A stretch of DNA of 64,000 nucleotides from Ramazzottius varieornatus. Lineage: Eukaryota > Tardigrada > Eutardigrada > Parachela > Ramazzottiidae. The position numbers were made by a program, and so were the translations under genes. Within the stretch, counting starts at the first letter, position 1. Each line of letters begins with the position of its first letter. The DNA lies in NCBI GenBank assembly GCA_001949185.1, contig BDGG01000010.1:1683773-1747772 (forward strand), written 5' to 3'. Of this stretch, positions 21,740 to 33,389 are shown piece by piece. The notes beneath the pieces were generated by a model. That model ran no database searches. It saw nothing but the letters and a program-made list of their open reading frames with translations, and was not told where the DNA came from.

Positions 21740-23347
21740 ATGGATATCCTTGGGCTGGTTATCGCCTTGTTCTTCGTCGTACTTCTGCTGCTAATGTTTG
21801 TCGTGTTTCCGCCACAAGAGTTCGGGAACATTGGTCTGACGTTCGAGCAGCTAGTTGGAGGATGGCTGGGAGATGAACAGGTGGACTTCGTGTCGCACAC
21901 TATCCGCCAGCTAACTGCGGTTATGGTCTTTCACAGTGCTCTTCCGTTCCGTAAGTACCCCTTTTAGTGTTATGAATTTTGTTAACTTGTTTGCTTTTCA
22001 CAGTTGCATATCTCCTGATCAGAGCGCTGGATCCATCATACTCACGATTCGCCGGTGAATCTGTTTCTAGCTGGGTCAGCCACCTGCAGACCGAAGAGAC
22101 AGAAGACAGCTTGAATTCCGTCGTTTCGGACTCCGATAAGAATAATGCAGTGTCGATCATATGCTGGGTGTGGTCGGCCGTCGCTGTCAGCGTGTTCTGC
22201 CTGGCGTCCAGTTTAGCTTCTTATTATCGGTCAGGACCAGATTCGTGGTCAAAACATCCAGTTGCAATTACCTTACGCAAGTTCTCTGAGACTCTGCCAT
22301 TCGGTACATGGCACGATGTGGCGAACGATATTAACCGAGAATATCAGGAAGTTGACAAGTTCGTGACCATGCTGAGTGGCTGGAACGTCAGAACGGTAGC
22401 CACGCAGTCGTGGATTCTTCGACTAGGTCGCTACCGAGTAGGCCTTCTTTCCACGCAGTTGTTGGCAATCTCAACTCTCAAGTCAAGTTTGTAACGGTTT
22501 TTTCTTTAGCTAGATGTCGCCCATCAGGACCTGTGTGAACTTGAAGTTGTGCAAGCCGACGACCACTCTGTCTCGGCACAGGGAGACATTACTGGCGCCC
22601 AGTATGTCACTATAAAAGTCCACACTCAGGCTGTGGATGTGGCGAACTTTTTCATAAGGTAGTTTTTGATGATTGTGCTGGAATATCATCGATAATTTAC
22701 CTTTATGTCTTCAGTGCTTTCCTTCCTGCTATACAGGATAAATTCTCGCGAGTATGATAGCTTTAGACGTCGGATACGTTGTCCCGTTCGAGTGGCCGAA
22801 GGTGTAACCATCAGGAAGTCTCTGACGGAGAACTTTCTGGTGGTCTTCCGTGAACAAGTGATGCTGAATGGCAAAGTGCCGAGACCGGAAGTAAGTCGGA
22901 AAACGAGACGGCGCGATCAACAACCGTGCAGCGTACAGTAGTTACCGATTTTACAACTATAGTAGCTTTTCCTTTATTTTTAGGAGGTTGAGAATTGTGT
23001 CGGATGTTACATCAACGAAGCTGACGTCAAGCTTTCCAAACGGTGTGATGGACCCTGTGATACCTGCCGCTGTCGGCCAATGTGGTGCTTGAACTGCATG
23101 GGAATGTGGTTCGCTCATCAACAGGTACAATAGATCCTTGCATTTTATCTTCTGCAGCAGCAGCAGAAAGTTCAGCTGACAGCATATTCAGAAGGCCTAG
23201 TGTGACAGTCTCAAAACTGACGTATCTTGGAAGTTCAGTCTTCTTGTTCAGGACCAACAAATGCCGGAGACCTGGATGACTGGCACAGCTCCTTGTCCTA
23301 ACTGTCGATCGAGGTTTTGTATATTGGACGTATGTCGCTTAGAGTAG
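21740..23347 (+). CDS. TMEM129: TMEM129, ER E3 ubiquitin ligase
   Basis: TMEM129 is an ER-resident RING-type E3 ligase of ER-associated degradation. Six exons: 21740-21950, 22004-22437, 22510-22658, 22737-22890, 22984-23124, 23252-23347, giving 394 residues (human 362). Three hydrophobic segments lie in the N-terminal half: residues about 3-23, one near residue 70, and one around ICWVWSAVAVSVFCLASS. The cytosolic C-terminus has the atypical RING cysteines: CVGC, CDTCRCRPMWCLNCMGMWFA and CPNCRSRFCILDVC, the last being nearly identical to human. Conserved blocks such as FVVFPPQEFGNIGL and VDKFVTM support the full model. The first Met at 21740 directly precedes the first membrane segment. Confidence 0.96.
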
Positions 23348-23958
23348 ACCTTTACTCTTGTGTAGAGGGTTACGAAAGTTCCGGTTCATGCATTTTCACC
23401 ATAGTGTTTATGTAAATACACGTCAGTAAGTTATGAACTCGTTGTTTCAAATGATAATTATTACTCTGACGGTTTCTTTGAGTGTGCGCTGATCGCACTT
23501 GATTACTTGAAAATTCTGAAGCTATCGTTCACAGCCGGTCACCTTGAGCTAAACTGGTCACTTCGCCTAATTGAACCCACTCTCGATACCACTGTATTGA
23601 AATAGTAATTCGAACATCAGAGACCAGCGCAGAAGGATGTGGGCAGTTAGGGTCCCTCAGTTCGCACCTGCAGGACGTCCAAATGATACTGCTGCGACAG
23701 TTGATTACTTTGCCGCTTTAGACGAACAGGTGAGTTTCCCACTTTTCCGGGCCCATGTTTCGTCGGCTTGCTTAGAGTTCAGCAGTAACGATTCATATCT
23801 TATCGGTTTTCATTTTTTACAACTCTAGGATTACGCGATAATGGCACTCGAGAAGAGACTACCGTCGACGCCATCCATAAAATGGGCAAGAACTGTGCTG
23901 CACTTCTGGACAGGTACGAAATATTCACAAAACTGATCACTTTGATTTTCTCGCTGAA
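23348..23958. other. Intergenic, TMEM129 to SLC17
   Basis: No gene recognised. A frame from 23637 (MWAVRVPQFAP...) ending at a GTGAGT donor, followed by an open stretch after an acceptor at about 23828, could be a 5' exon pair of the transporter or an upstream ORF. It cannot be assigned to a family. Confidence 0.35.
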
Positions 23959-26195
23959 ATGGAACCACCAGCGAAACTCTCAAAAAACCAGTTTCACCCG
24001 GTTCTCGTTTCAGATGAAGCGGACCCTAAGATCCTCGGCTCGAAGTCTGGAAACCGGCACTGGATCATCATACTGGGTTTCTTCGGCACTTTCAACATCT
24101 ATGTGCTGCGGGCGAACCTTTCTTTGGCTATTGTGGCCATGGTGGTCTCAACCTCTCCAGTCATGAACCTGTCTTCCAACACCTCCTTCAGCAACGCGAC
24201 GAACGCAAGGTTCTCCGATGTATGCGAAAAGCCGGCGGTCGACTCTTCCGTTAACAACACTCGTCAAGTTCAAAATTCGGTATGACCTCACAGATAATTT
24301 TTTATCTGTCTTTCCTGTGGTTCGATCGGTCGAGATTTGTGACTTTGATAAGTGTTTAATATCTTTGCTAGGTAGAGCCCGCAGTTTCTGTGGGACAGCA
24401 AGACGCAAGGGATCATCCTGGGTTCCTACTTTTACGGCTACGTGTTGACGCAGATGGCCGGGGGATGGTTGACCAAGATGTATGGCGGTAAGCACCCCTT
24501 CGGTGTCGGGATCTTTGTCACGGGTATTCTCGCACTGCTTACTCCTTTCGCCGCCACTCTTCATTATGGCTGCGTGATTACCCTGCGCATTTTGCAAGGT
24601 CTCGCGACCGTAAGTCCTCCCAAATTTCATGCGACAATTTCCTGACTTTTTAGTCCACCGATTTATCTAGTTGAATTTTACGTTCGAGCCTTCTTGTATG
24701 AAAGCCATTTGCCGTTATGCACACACTCACTTCCTCGTCTCTTCGAAGGGTGTTTGCTACCCAGGACTCCAACAACTAGTTGCACAATGGAGTCCGCCTT
24801 CTGACAGAACAAAGTTCTCAAGTCTAATCAACGCCGGCGCGCCTTTAGGCACTGTAACTGTTCTCACGATGGCAGGGTTCTTGGCGGATCGATTTGGCTG
24901 GGAGAGCGTTTTCTATGTATCAGGTGCGATGACGATCGTCTGGTACGTTTTCTGGATCTTCCTGGTATACGATACACCCGCACTACACCCGCGTATAACT
25001 GAGGAAGAGCTCATTCTGATCACTGGATATTCGAAGAACCACCATGGGCTCTCGAGTGTGGACCGAATGCGACAAAATATACCATGGAGAAGCATCCTGA
25101 CGTCGGTACCCGTATGGGTCATGATCGGAGCACACACCGGTCAGAATTGGGTACGTACTGTATATTACATTGTGTTATGGAATAAGTTCTTGACACGGGA
25201 CTTCGACATACGTCACGAAGGGGATCGCTTTCCCAAGTGGCGTCCACTTCGAGCCGATAACAATCAAAACGCCACCACTTAGGAATACGATCAAGCTCAG
25301 TTCATTTGCCAGCGCCCATACATTTTGCATCTCGAAACTGTACTGTGTCGAATTTTGATCTTACTTTTATGGTGTTTTATCTGAAAGCCTCTCTTTGCTT
25401 CAGGGAACCTATACGCTTCTGACATCGCTTCCGACATACATGAAGCACATCCTTCATTTTAACCTCTTTTCCAATGGAGTCTTTTCCGCGTTGCCGTACC
25501 TCGCCATGTGGTTCGTCGGTGTGTTCTCAGGTTACTCTTCCGACATGCTGCGAAGACGGAAGGTGCTTTCCACTACCAACGTCCGGAAGCTCTACAACAC
25601 GATAGCCAACGTGATCCCAACAGTGGCCCTGATTGCTGTCGGGTTCGTTGGATGTGACCCCGTAGCTGCGGTCGCATTACTAACCATTGGCACAGGTTTC
25701 AGCGGCTGTACTACAGCCAGCTGTCAAGTAAACAGCATCGACCTCTCGCCGACTTTCGCATCCGTTATTTACGGAATTTCAAACACGGTTGCGAATTTAC
25801 CCGGGATTTTTTCGCCATACACGGTCGGACTTATTACCGCAGGTCTGCAGTAAAATTTTTCACAATCTATTTCCCGGTTCATTTTATATGTTCAGCCAAG
25901 ATACCTGAATTAATTCAGTCGAATCCTACGTATCCTAATCTACTTGAACTGATTACAAGGGCCAAACGGACACACCCTTTCAAATTGGAGGACCATCTTC
26001 TTTCTCTCTGGTGCAATCCGAATGGCAGCTACCCTGCCTTACCTTCTCTTCGCTTCTGGAGAATTGGTAGACTGGGACAAAAGATGTTGCACGGAGCTTG
26101 CAGAAGACAAAGAACCCGCCGGAAAGACGGCCTATATCTGTAACAGATCAAACGAAATTCTAATAAAAGATTCCACTCTTAGCGACTACAAATAA
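23959..26195 (+). CDS. SLC17A5: SLC17 family transporter, sialin-like
   Basis: Major-facilitator anion transporter of the SLC17 (sialin / vesicular glutamate / phosphate) family. Exons: 23959-24279, 24385-24609, 24749-25150, 25404-25842, 25960-26195, giving 540 residues. An N-terminal tail with an acidic/dileucine-like region precedes TM1 (FFGTFNIYVLRANLSLAIVA). A large first luminal loop has several Asn-X-Ser/Thr sites. FLWDSKTQGIILGSYFYGYVLTQ, RILQGLATGVCYPGLQQL, INAGAPLGTV, LPTYMKHILHFN and FVGCDPVAAVAL follow sialin block by block. About twelve membrane segments are expected. The exact substrate (sialic acid, glutamate or phosphate) cannot be read from this sequence. Confidence 0.92.
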
Positions 26196-26196
26196 A
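26191..26196 (+). terminator. AATAAA overlapping the SLC17 stop codon
   Basis: The terminal codons Lys-stop (AAA TAA) followed by A create AATAAA at 26191-26196. If used, cleavage would occur within about 30 bases of the stop, giving a minimal 3' UTR. Confidence 0.4.
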
Positions 26197-26758
26197 GCTT
26201 TCAGCTGGCGGATTTCGAAGAACCTCACGCCACTTTGACAGAAGAAGACAACTGATGTTATAAATTAGACAATGCAGTTCCCGTCATTTGAGCTGACGTA
26301 CAAGTGTCTAAGAGGTCTCGACTTCTCTCGCCGTTGATGCAGATACAGGCTTGGTATGATAAGAGAATTGATGATGTTTGCGATAGTGCCGGTGCCGTGC
26401 AGACATTCCCATCGCTAACATTGCACACTAGCTAGACTCAAAGCTGGCGTTTACGTAAAAGTAGTCGTTTAAAAACGGCGTTTGTTTAAGTAAATCAACC
26501 AATCACGTAATCAATCGAAATTTTAGGTCTGAGTACCGAAATAATCAATCACAGTCTAGCATACCAAATGACATAGAAAAGGCTGTGACGTCAGAAACAT
26601 TGAAGGGAATTTTTTGAGTGTAACATTTTCGCACACGATGCCGACATCACGGAGGCGATTAACAGGCTCCGTTTAGCTAAATGGACGATTTCAACCCGTT
26701 TAGCTAAAGTGAGTGGGCGGGGTCTGTTTGGCGAGCTTGATCAATCCCAACGTCCGTT

Positions 26759-26993
26759 TAAGGTCGGGATCACAACAGGGAGGGGAGCACTCTCGTACAG
26801 AGAAATTTCTGAGCCGCTGCCCAGATCCCTTCCTAGAGAAAATCTTGAGCGATCTTCCGACTTCGGAGATCGTTTTGCATGTTTTGATTGACAGGATTTG
26901 CTCTTGGTCATCCCGCCATCGGGGATATTTTTCTTGATTGTCCGCACGCTACAGACCAACCCGCCCACCGTGGAGTTTGGACTCTGACGTCAG
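26759..26993. repeat. Left inverted arm of the Tc1-type element
   Basis: This 235-bp segment is the reverse complement of 29331-29564 with about three mismatches seen by eye. It includes a CTGACGTC palindrome at its inner end. Confidence 0.88.
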
Positions 26994-27299
26994 CAGGCAA
27001 AAAATGAAATCTGTTGCGTGCGTGAAATGTGAAAGGTACCGGCACAGACGATATTCTTATCGGCCTTCTGGCATCTGACCTTCATGCTGCACGTTGGAAA
27101 ACGATAGAGTCGAGACAACTTCTTTGTTGTCTTCTCCTATCACAGCTGGAAAGTATGAAGAGTCAGCCAGGAAAAAAACTAGAGAGATAAGAGCTTCCAT
27201 CAAACACAAGCGAAAACCGTCTCCTCAGTTTTCAAATGCACCACAATATTCTACAATAGCGTATACCGTAGTCTGAAAAACCTAACAGGAAGCTGAGAG

Positions 27300-29114
27300 A
27301 TGTCTTCCAGTTCTTCTCTGTATCCCGTGGATGTGAGGCATATTGCTCATTTATGGAAAGTGCTGGGTCAGTCGTTTTTTGGGTCGAATAAATATACTCT
27401 GACCAGTCTGGCAGGTCGCCGTAAGGCAATCGCGCATCTGTGCCAGCGAAGTCCACGCACCATCCAGAACATCACTACGAACTGGGATTTGATAACTGGT
27501 CCACCGAGCGGAACTGCAGTCAAGAGCAACACCGTTCCGGAAGATGACGTAAATGAAACCTTGGACCCGGCTGTCGAGGCGGAAGAAATGGAGGGTGTCG
27601 CGGGTGTCGGTCGGCACTTGTTGAAGGAGTCGGAATACGGGAAAATTCGTGCGATCATTCACCGGGAGTACAAGAGTAAGATACACATCACGGTGGAATC
27701 TCTACTGCCATTGGTGGAGGAGGAAGTCGGTGTAAGGTGTCGAAATCCACGATGTATCGTGTTACGTCGAATGGGCTTCCGATATCGGGATCGGTCCACT
27801 AAACCCTTGTTTGGTGACCCAAGCCTCAAAGTCAGGCGTATCCGTTACATCCGAGCGGTTTGTCAGTTTCGACAGAAGAATACCCTGATTGCCTTCCTGG
27901 ATGAGACTTGGTTAAACGAGAACTACCAGTTTCGCAAGAGTTGGATCGAACTCGACAAAGAAAATCCACCGGCACAGCCGAAATCCTGTGCAAGGACTGC
28001 GGACAGTCGCATCCAAGTGGATCGGGAAAGCGTCTGGCCATTTTCGACGTGGTGACGGATAGGGGATTCGATCCCGGATGTGGACTTATCTGGGAAGCCT
28101 CAAAGCACACTGGGGACTACCACGGGAATTTCAACTACCAAAACTACGAGAAGTCAGCCAGTCTGTCGAATCAATCAATCATACATTGTTTGATCTGTCT
28201 TGATGGTCTTTTCATTCGGAAGAGATTTGCTCGTTGCACCAGGTCAGTCAAGTGGCTTGAGAAAAGTAAAAAAAAAGTGGGTCAAAATTGAGTTTTTTGA
28301 GTATATCTCGCAAACAATTGGTTGGATCTTTCCGGTCCAAGCAGACGAAATGAAGATGCCGACTAGGTCTTTCTGATTTTGAAAGAATTTGTCATGAAAC
28401 TCTTACCGTGACGGAATGCCAATGCTTCAAGTTTTCGATGACGTCATGATAAAGTTTGGCTGTTATGGTTTTAGGTCCATGAAGGAGGTGGTGGTTCCCC
28501 GTTTGAAAGAATTTGCTCGGCTCCACGGATATGACGCGGTTGTGATCGTGCTGGATAACGCAAGTTCTCATTCCCGCTTGATGCCACAGTTCAGAAGACC
28601 CAAGAGAGTGAAGAAAGAAATCCAGCAGTGGCTGACTCACCATAGGATCGAGTTCGGTGCGCGGGAACTGGTGGCCGAGCTGTGGCAGAAGGTGACGGAC
28701 TTTTTGAAAAATCACGTGGGCGACAGGTACTACATGGATGACTATTTGAAGACCGAAGAAGGCATCGAGACAGTTCGTCTGCCGCCCTAACACTGTGACT
28801 TCAACCCGATTGAAAATAGCTGGGCCTGCCGCAAAGGGTATGTCGCCAAGCAAAACACTACCAGAAAGCTGCCTGACCTGATCAAGCTGTGGGAATAATC
28901 TGCTGATATCTTCAAGCCAGAAGACTTCCCCAAGCTCTTCGCCCCTTGCATCAAGCTTGAGGATGACTACTGGGATATCGATACAAAGCAAGACCGCATT
29001 GAGGCAGTTGGTGACGAGCAAGCCGATGAGGACTTTGCTGAAGAGGGCGGAGACCTGGAGCCCCTGGAGCAAGATCTTGACGATGACAATGACCTAGCTT
29101 TGCTTCCGTTTTAG
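27300..29114 (+). pseudogene. Tc1/mariner-like (DD85E) transposase, broken
   Basis: An N-terminal helix-turn-helix region (LAGRRKAIAHLCQRSPRTIQN) is followed by a DDE_3-type catalytic core. The first Asp is in AFLDETWLNENY (27900), the second in VIVLDNASSHS (28554) and the Glu in DFNPIENSW (28812), with 85 residues between the last two, far more than the 34 of classical Tc1. A plausible intron is 28153-28471. The reading is broken by a frameshift near 27980-28015, a TAA at 28788-28790 where the family has Tyr (RLPP-Tyr-HC) and a TAA at 28896-28898. The C-terminus is acidic. The copy is therefore probably non-autonomous. Confidence 0.82.
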
Positions 29115-29330
29115 TGTCTTTACCGTATCCCGCTTGATTACGAAATTCGGCCCACGCCCGTAATACGTTGTAGATTCAAAGAAAATAATTATCCCCCATT
29201 ACCATAAATTAGCCGAACCCTTATTACAACGTAGAACTTTTCCTGTAAAGACTGCGGACGGCTTGGGCGCTTGCTGTGGTACGCGATGTAAAACGCGGAA
29301 GTATGGGACAAAACTTTCAAAACAGGTTGA

Positions 29331-29564
29331 CTGACGTCGGAGTCCAAACTCCACGGTGGGCGGGTTGGTCTGTAGCGTGCGGACAATCAAGAAAAATATC
29401 CCCGATGGCGGGATGACCAAGAGCAAATCCTGTCAATCAAAACATGCAAAGCGATCTCCGAAGTCGGAAGATCGCTCAAGATTTTCTCTAGGAAGGGATC
29501 TGGGCAGCGGCTCAGGAATTTCTCTGTACGAGAGTGCTCCCCTCCCTGTTGTGATCCCGACCTT
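29331..29564. repeat. Right inverted arm of the Tc1-type element
   Basis: Reverse complement of 26759-26993; see the left arm. The two arms differ at only a few positions, which implies recent mobility or gene conversion. Confidence 0.88.
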
Positions 29565-29671
29565 AGCTAAACAAACGGCCCAAATTTAGGTAAACGCCAG
29601 CTTTGAGTCTAGCTACTAGTTGCTCTAGAAAGCAGTGTTCACTTCAGCTTGTCAATAAAGGCTTACAAAGA

Positions 29672-31310
29672 CTAAGCTGGCTTGGTGGTGTTGAAACATC
29701 CCTTGTACATCCGGAAGCACAGAACATCCAACGGCTGGATACTACCAGTCACTTTGGGAGATATGGTGATCATCTCGTACTGCAGCTCTTCGGGCTTGAG
29801 TTCGATAACAGCGTCCTGATCGGCGAACGTCTTCCAGGAGTCAGCCAGAAGGATACAGCGGTCTTCCATATGCGAAAACAACACTTTTTCGGACCATTCC
29901 AGCTAGAGCTTCTTCGTCATTTTTCCCGATGTCGACGCAGTGATGTACAGGTTATCAGCTTTGAACATCGTTTTCGACACGATTGGGCCAAAGACTCCTT
30001 TTTCTTCTTTCAGGGTGATGAACAAAATAGGATGAAACTTTCGTGTGCCGGGAGAGATTGTCATCATGACAGTATAGGAATGAGTCATGGAATTTTCGGA
30101 CTGGGTTATAGCCTCGACGTGTTTCAAGCCTTTCTGCTCCAAAGTTCTCCCGGGCCTCATCTCATATTCAAATCCCGACTGATCCGTGTTCCAAAGACAG
30201 TCCAATCCGTGCTCCGCTATTCTGGATCTGACCAGCGCAACACACTCTTCTGCACTTTGCTTGACTTGGGGAGCTGCTTCGAGGGACTTCTTTGTGACGA
30301 ACTTCGCTATCTTTCGATCAACTATTCCGTAGTACCTGCTAAAATAGCATAAATGTCATTGGAACACTGCCAACAAATTGGAAAAGGTCGTTTTTTCAAG
30401 TGGCGCCGCTGTGACTTATTGAGTACGGTAACGTGCGCTACTTGAACTGACGATTCAGGTGAAATCGTTTGCCGACGTTCAAATACAGAAGATTTGCCTT
30501 CGTTAAATCGATAAGTAAATTCTTGCAAGGTATCAATTACCGTTTGAATCTTGACACCCAGTACGGCGAAGCGGTGAAACCAGGTAGATCCACATCATTA
30601 TTCGCGGTTATCGCCCATCGTTGAAAATCCAAATCCTTGACTACCTGTCTCTTCTGCTTGGCTATGAAGTTTGCTGTCTCCAAGCGAATGACTTTCAATT
30701 TGTCGAATCGGGATCCGCCTTCAGCTAGCTGTTTCTTCCAGTCTCTTAGCTGTCGTTTGTCCCGAACTTTTGTGAAATGGTTTCGGACTGAAGACAAGCT
30801 CCGCCGTTTCCTTGCTGTAACGTTACACCAGTAATCAACAGCACGTTTCTTGTAGTCGAGATGGACAGCTTGGCTCGACGGAACTCTTGGATCTGGGAGT
30901 CGCGAAACAAATATTTCGTGGGACGAAGGTTCAGTGTCACTTGTAACGGGCTCGTTCAAGCGATCATCTTCGAAGAAATAACGTTCAGCGCTACCGTTCA
31001 ACAGGTTAGCATCACCCGCCGTCTTTTCAAAGTCGTCGAACGTTAGCCCGTCGAGCTGTAGGTCCCCCTGCAAGTCTTCTTCAACCTCCAGCACAGGACT
31101 GTCGCTTCGAGCAATTTTGATGTCAATAAGATCTAGAATATTCCAACAATCCGGTGGAACAAAACCTCTTACTTCTGCACTGAACCTTCGGAAAACTACC
31201 TACCTTTGATAAGGTCTTTCAGCTGCTTGTCCGCTTCACTTGGCGCATCGTCCGGTTGATGCCGGAGTTTGTATTCCTCTTCCAGGAGCTTTAGCACGTT
31301 CAAGGGATTG
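29672..31310 (-). pseudogene. CENP-B/DDE_1-type transposase (pogo-like)
   Basis: Read on the minus strand. A possible 5' exon (about 31310-31205, KLRHQPDDAPSEADKQL) and a main exon from about 31094 contain a CENP-B-type DNA-binding region: KRAVDYWCN, RNHFTKVRDKRQLRDWKKQL and YWVSRFKR. An intron at about 30541-30346 joins in frame to YYGIVDRKIAKFVTKK. The DDE_1 core follows: NTDQSGFEYE, ILLADSWKTFAD and TGSIQPLDVLCFRMYKG carry the three Asp residues. The only clear defect is an in-frame TAG at 29903-29905 between the first and second Asp. Inverted ends were not found. It is probably a recently inactivated transposase; a host-adopted gene is less likely. Confidence 0.8.
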
Positions 31311-31677
31311 ATGGAGTACAACGCAGTGTTGTGGGAAGATTATGGAGGAGAGAATCAACAAAAGATGCGTCATGCGACAGCGACAAGCTCATATGATGGA
31401 AGGAACAATCAATTTTGGCCAATCGACTATGAGTAAATCAAACTTATTGATTGTGCCTCGGTCAATGTACAGTAGCGCCCTAATTTTGACGTAACTTCCG
31501 GTTCCTGCAGTTTATTCCAGGAACGGAAATATGACCAGGTTTCCGGATCAGACTATAGAGAAAACTCTTCTCTATCCACCTGTAATGCCGGTTTGAGGAT
31601 CAGAGGCGGCGGATTGGAAAAATCCCCTCGTTAGCAGAGTTTCGTGTTCAACAATACTTCTCACAGATAAAGGAAGG
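31311..31677. other. Intergenic
   Basis: No gene seen. At 31467 the sequence TACAGTAGCGCCCTAATTTT looks like a pogo/Tc1-type terminal repeat preceded by TA, but no matching right end was found nearby. Confidence 0.35.
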
Positions 31678-32145
31678 ATGGAAAATTTTGCTCTTCAGCT
31701 CCTTTGTGATGCTGCATTGGCAGAAGAATGGCGAACGGAAGTCTTGCAGGATGACGCGGTAACTCGGAGCGATTCTCTTACTCAGCTAGCTCCCAGAAAG
31801 ATATCTAGCCTAGCTTCCACCTCAATGACACCAAAGACAGCCACGAGCTGCATGCGCACCTTAGACTCGGCGGGGCTTGGATTTCCATCCGCTCAGTTGC
31901 GTATTCCGTCACAAGATGAGGAGTTCACTTTCCCGCAAGTGACAGCAGAATCTTCCGAGCCTGGCTATCCGGCTCGCTCGCCATCCAAAGCCGGTGTTAA
32001 GAAGGCTAGACGTTCTCGCACAGAAATGGATAAGGATTCCTCGCCGAAAAGATTCAACGCAGACATATCGTATGACAAGTTTCTCGCCATCAACGAAGTG
32101 AATCCCTTCCAGTTTCCTTTAAGACCGGCGTACAACCAAGCCTGA
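31678..32145 (+). CDS. Unrecognised 155-residue protein
   Basis: A single open frame of 155 codons with a Met start. The middle is Ser/Pro/Ala-rich and basic (KAGVKKARRSR), and the end reads YDKFLAINEVNPFQFPLRPA, which looks conserved in character but matches no family I know. The leading residues ENFALQLLCDAALAEEW could be helical. It may be the first exon of a longer gene continuing into 32.2-33.3 kb. No signal peptide or membrane segment is seen. Confidence 0.4.
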   Translation: MENFALQLLCDAALAEEWRTEVLQDDAVTRSDSLTQLAPRKISSLASTSMTPKTATSCMRTLDSAGLGFPSAQLRIPSQDEEFTFPQVTAESSEPGYPARSPSKAGVKKARRSRTEMDKDSSPKRFNADISYDKFLAINEVNPFQFPLRPAYNQA

Positions 32146-33389
32146 AAGAACGCTTCACAGCTCTTCATGGGTAGTCGTTATGGGAGGCAACTTTTGCTCT
32201 CTCCTTAACCGATCTCTATGGCTTTCCTCGTCTTTTGCAGGCAAATTCTCTGTGGTCCTCGTACATTACATGCATGTGATTTAGCACGACTGCAACCTCA
32301 GCGCTTCGAATCTGGTGATCGTCGGCCAAGTTCAGATTTTCCATTCTGTACTGTTTGTGGTAATATTATTCCGCAATCCGCATGCATTGAAATTTCACTG
32401 TATGTTTTTCTAGGGCTTACTTGGTGTCCTGGTCGGAGCAACGTATCTCGTCCCCAGTTTGCCGAGTTAATCTCAGCGATTCCTTCGACATGAGAAGCGC
32501 CGGGGCTACCCACAACGCAACGAATGTCGGCAGAGTTTTCGTCTTTCAAGGCCCGCGCATCAACAACTGGTTCCCAACGTTTCCGGTATCGGTAGGACCG
32601 ATTATAAACACATTTTGGAATGTGATCAAGCATTCCTGGCTTTTCAGTTTCGTATTCCCTTCACGATACATTTGGCGACAGCGGAAGTGTAGAGATCACG
32701 GCGGACCAAGTCAGCAAGTCTTTCCTCCTGTGACATACCATGCGGTCATTCAAGACTCGCTAGAAACGGGGTCGGTAGGATCTACGATCGAGAATATTCT
32801 CAATGTGACGATCAACCTTGACCGAACGTTAAAAACATCGTTCTTTCTCTTTCTCTCCCTGTTTGGCTATCTTTCTTTGGATCGTTTCAGGCTCTTTCGA
32901 TTGAACCTCGAAAGCCATCGAATCTGGCGCCGTTCCGGACACACCTGAAGCTTGCCGAACTTTGCACGTCAAGCGAGAAGAGGCTATGCTGGCGGCAGCG
33001 AAACAAAGTACATCGAGAAGATGGTCAACGAAAGGAACGCGAAAGAAACGAGCAGAGCACAACAAGCTCCTCAACTACGCCCTCCTACTCTATGTCGGCG
33101 GTTCTGATTCTGATTTTAAGTCTTATCGGTTCAGCAGAGAAATTCATGTTCTTGAGACTTCAGTCTGGAAGTAATCTCGCTCAGCCTTCTTGTAAAAAAT
33201 TTTATCTGACTCGGAATGGAAACAAAAGCAATGCGCAATCGTTAAAACAAGTCGGAGTCACAGTCCCTAATCCGGACAAAGATCGGACGATTAAGTATGT
33301 TCATTAAAAAAAAAAAAGAAGGATAACATAAGAAAGAAGTTTTAAAAAAAAAGGAATATGGGTATCTAGCTGACAACAGCACATCGCTG
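32146..33389. other. Unassigned segment with open fragments
   Basis: Several plus-strand fragments lie between good splice-like sites. These include a Gly-rich hydrophobic stretch (GLLGVLVGATYLVP) after an acceptor at about 32413, and a basic stretch around 32960-33170. I could not join them into a convincing gene. Poly-A runs occur at 33306-33319 and 33343-33353. Confidence 0.35.

Larger units (their letters stand above)
26431..29613 (+). mobile_element. Tc1/mariner-type transposon with long inverted arms
   Basis: The 3183-bp element has ends GCTAGACTCAAAGCTGGCGT and TTAC on the left and their reverse complement on the right, flanked by TA at 26429-26430 and 29614-29615. Inside the tips are 235-bp inverted arms that are almost identical. 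The left side has about 290 bp between tip and arm that the right side lacks. The transposase ORF lies between the arms. It is adjacent to a second transposase on the minus strand. Confidence 0.85.

Noticed and set aside
27980-28015. A further intron to explain the frame change in the Tc1-type transposase
   Set aside because: No GT-AG pair of reasonable size restores the frame here, so a frameshift mutation is the better reading.
29603-30352. 249-codon plus-strand ORF
   Set aside because: It is antisense to the DDE_1 transposase, whose minus-strand reading shows the conserved motifs.
31467-31500. Transposon end TACAGTAGCGCCC
   Set aside because: It looks like a pogo/Tc1 terminal repeat, but no inverted partner was found on either side, so no element is called.
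33306-33353. Poly-A runs as evidence of a retrotransposed gene
   Set aside because: The runs are short, and there is no recognisable upstream intronless copy or target duplication.
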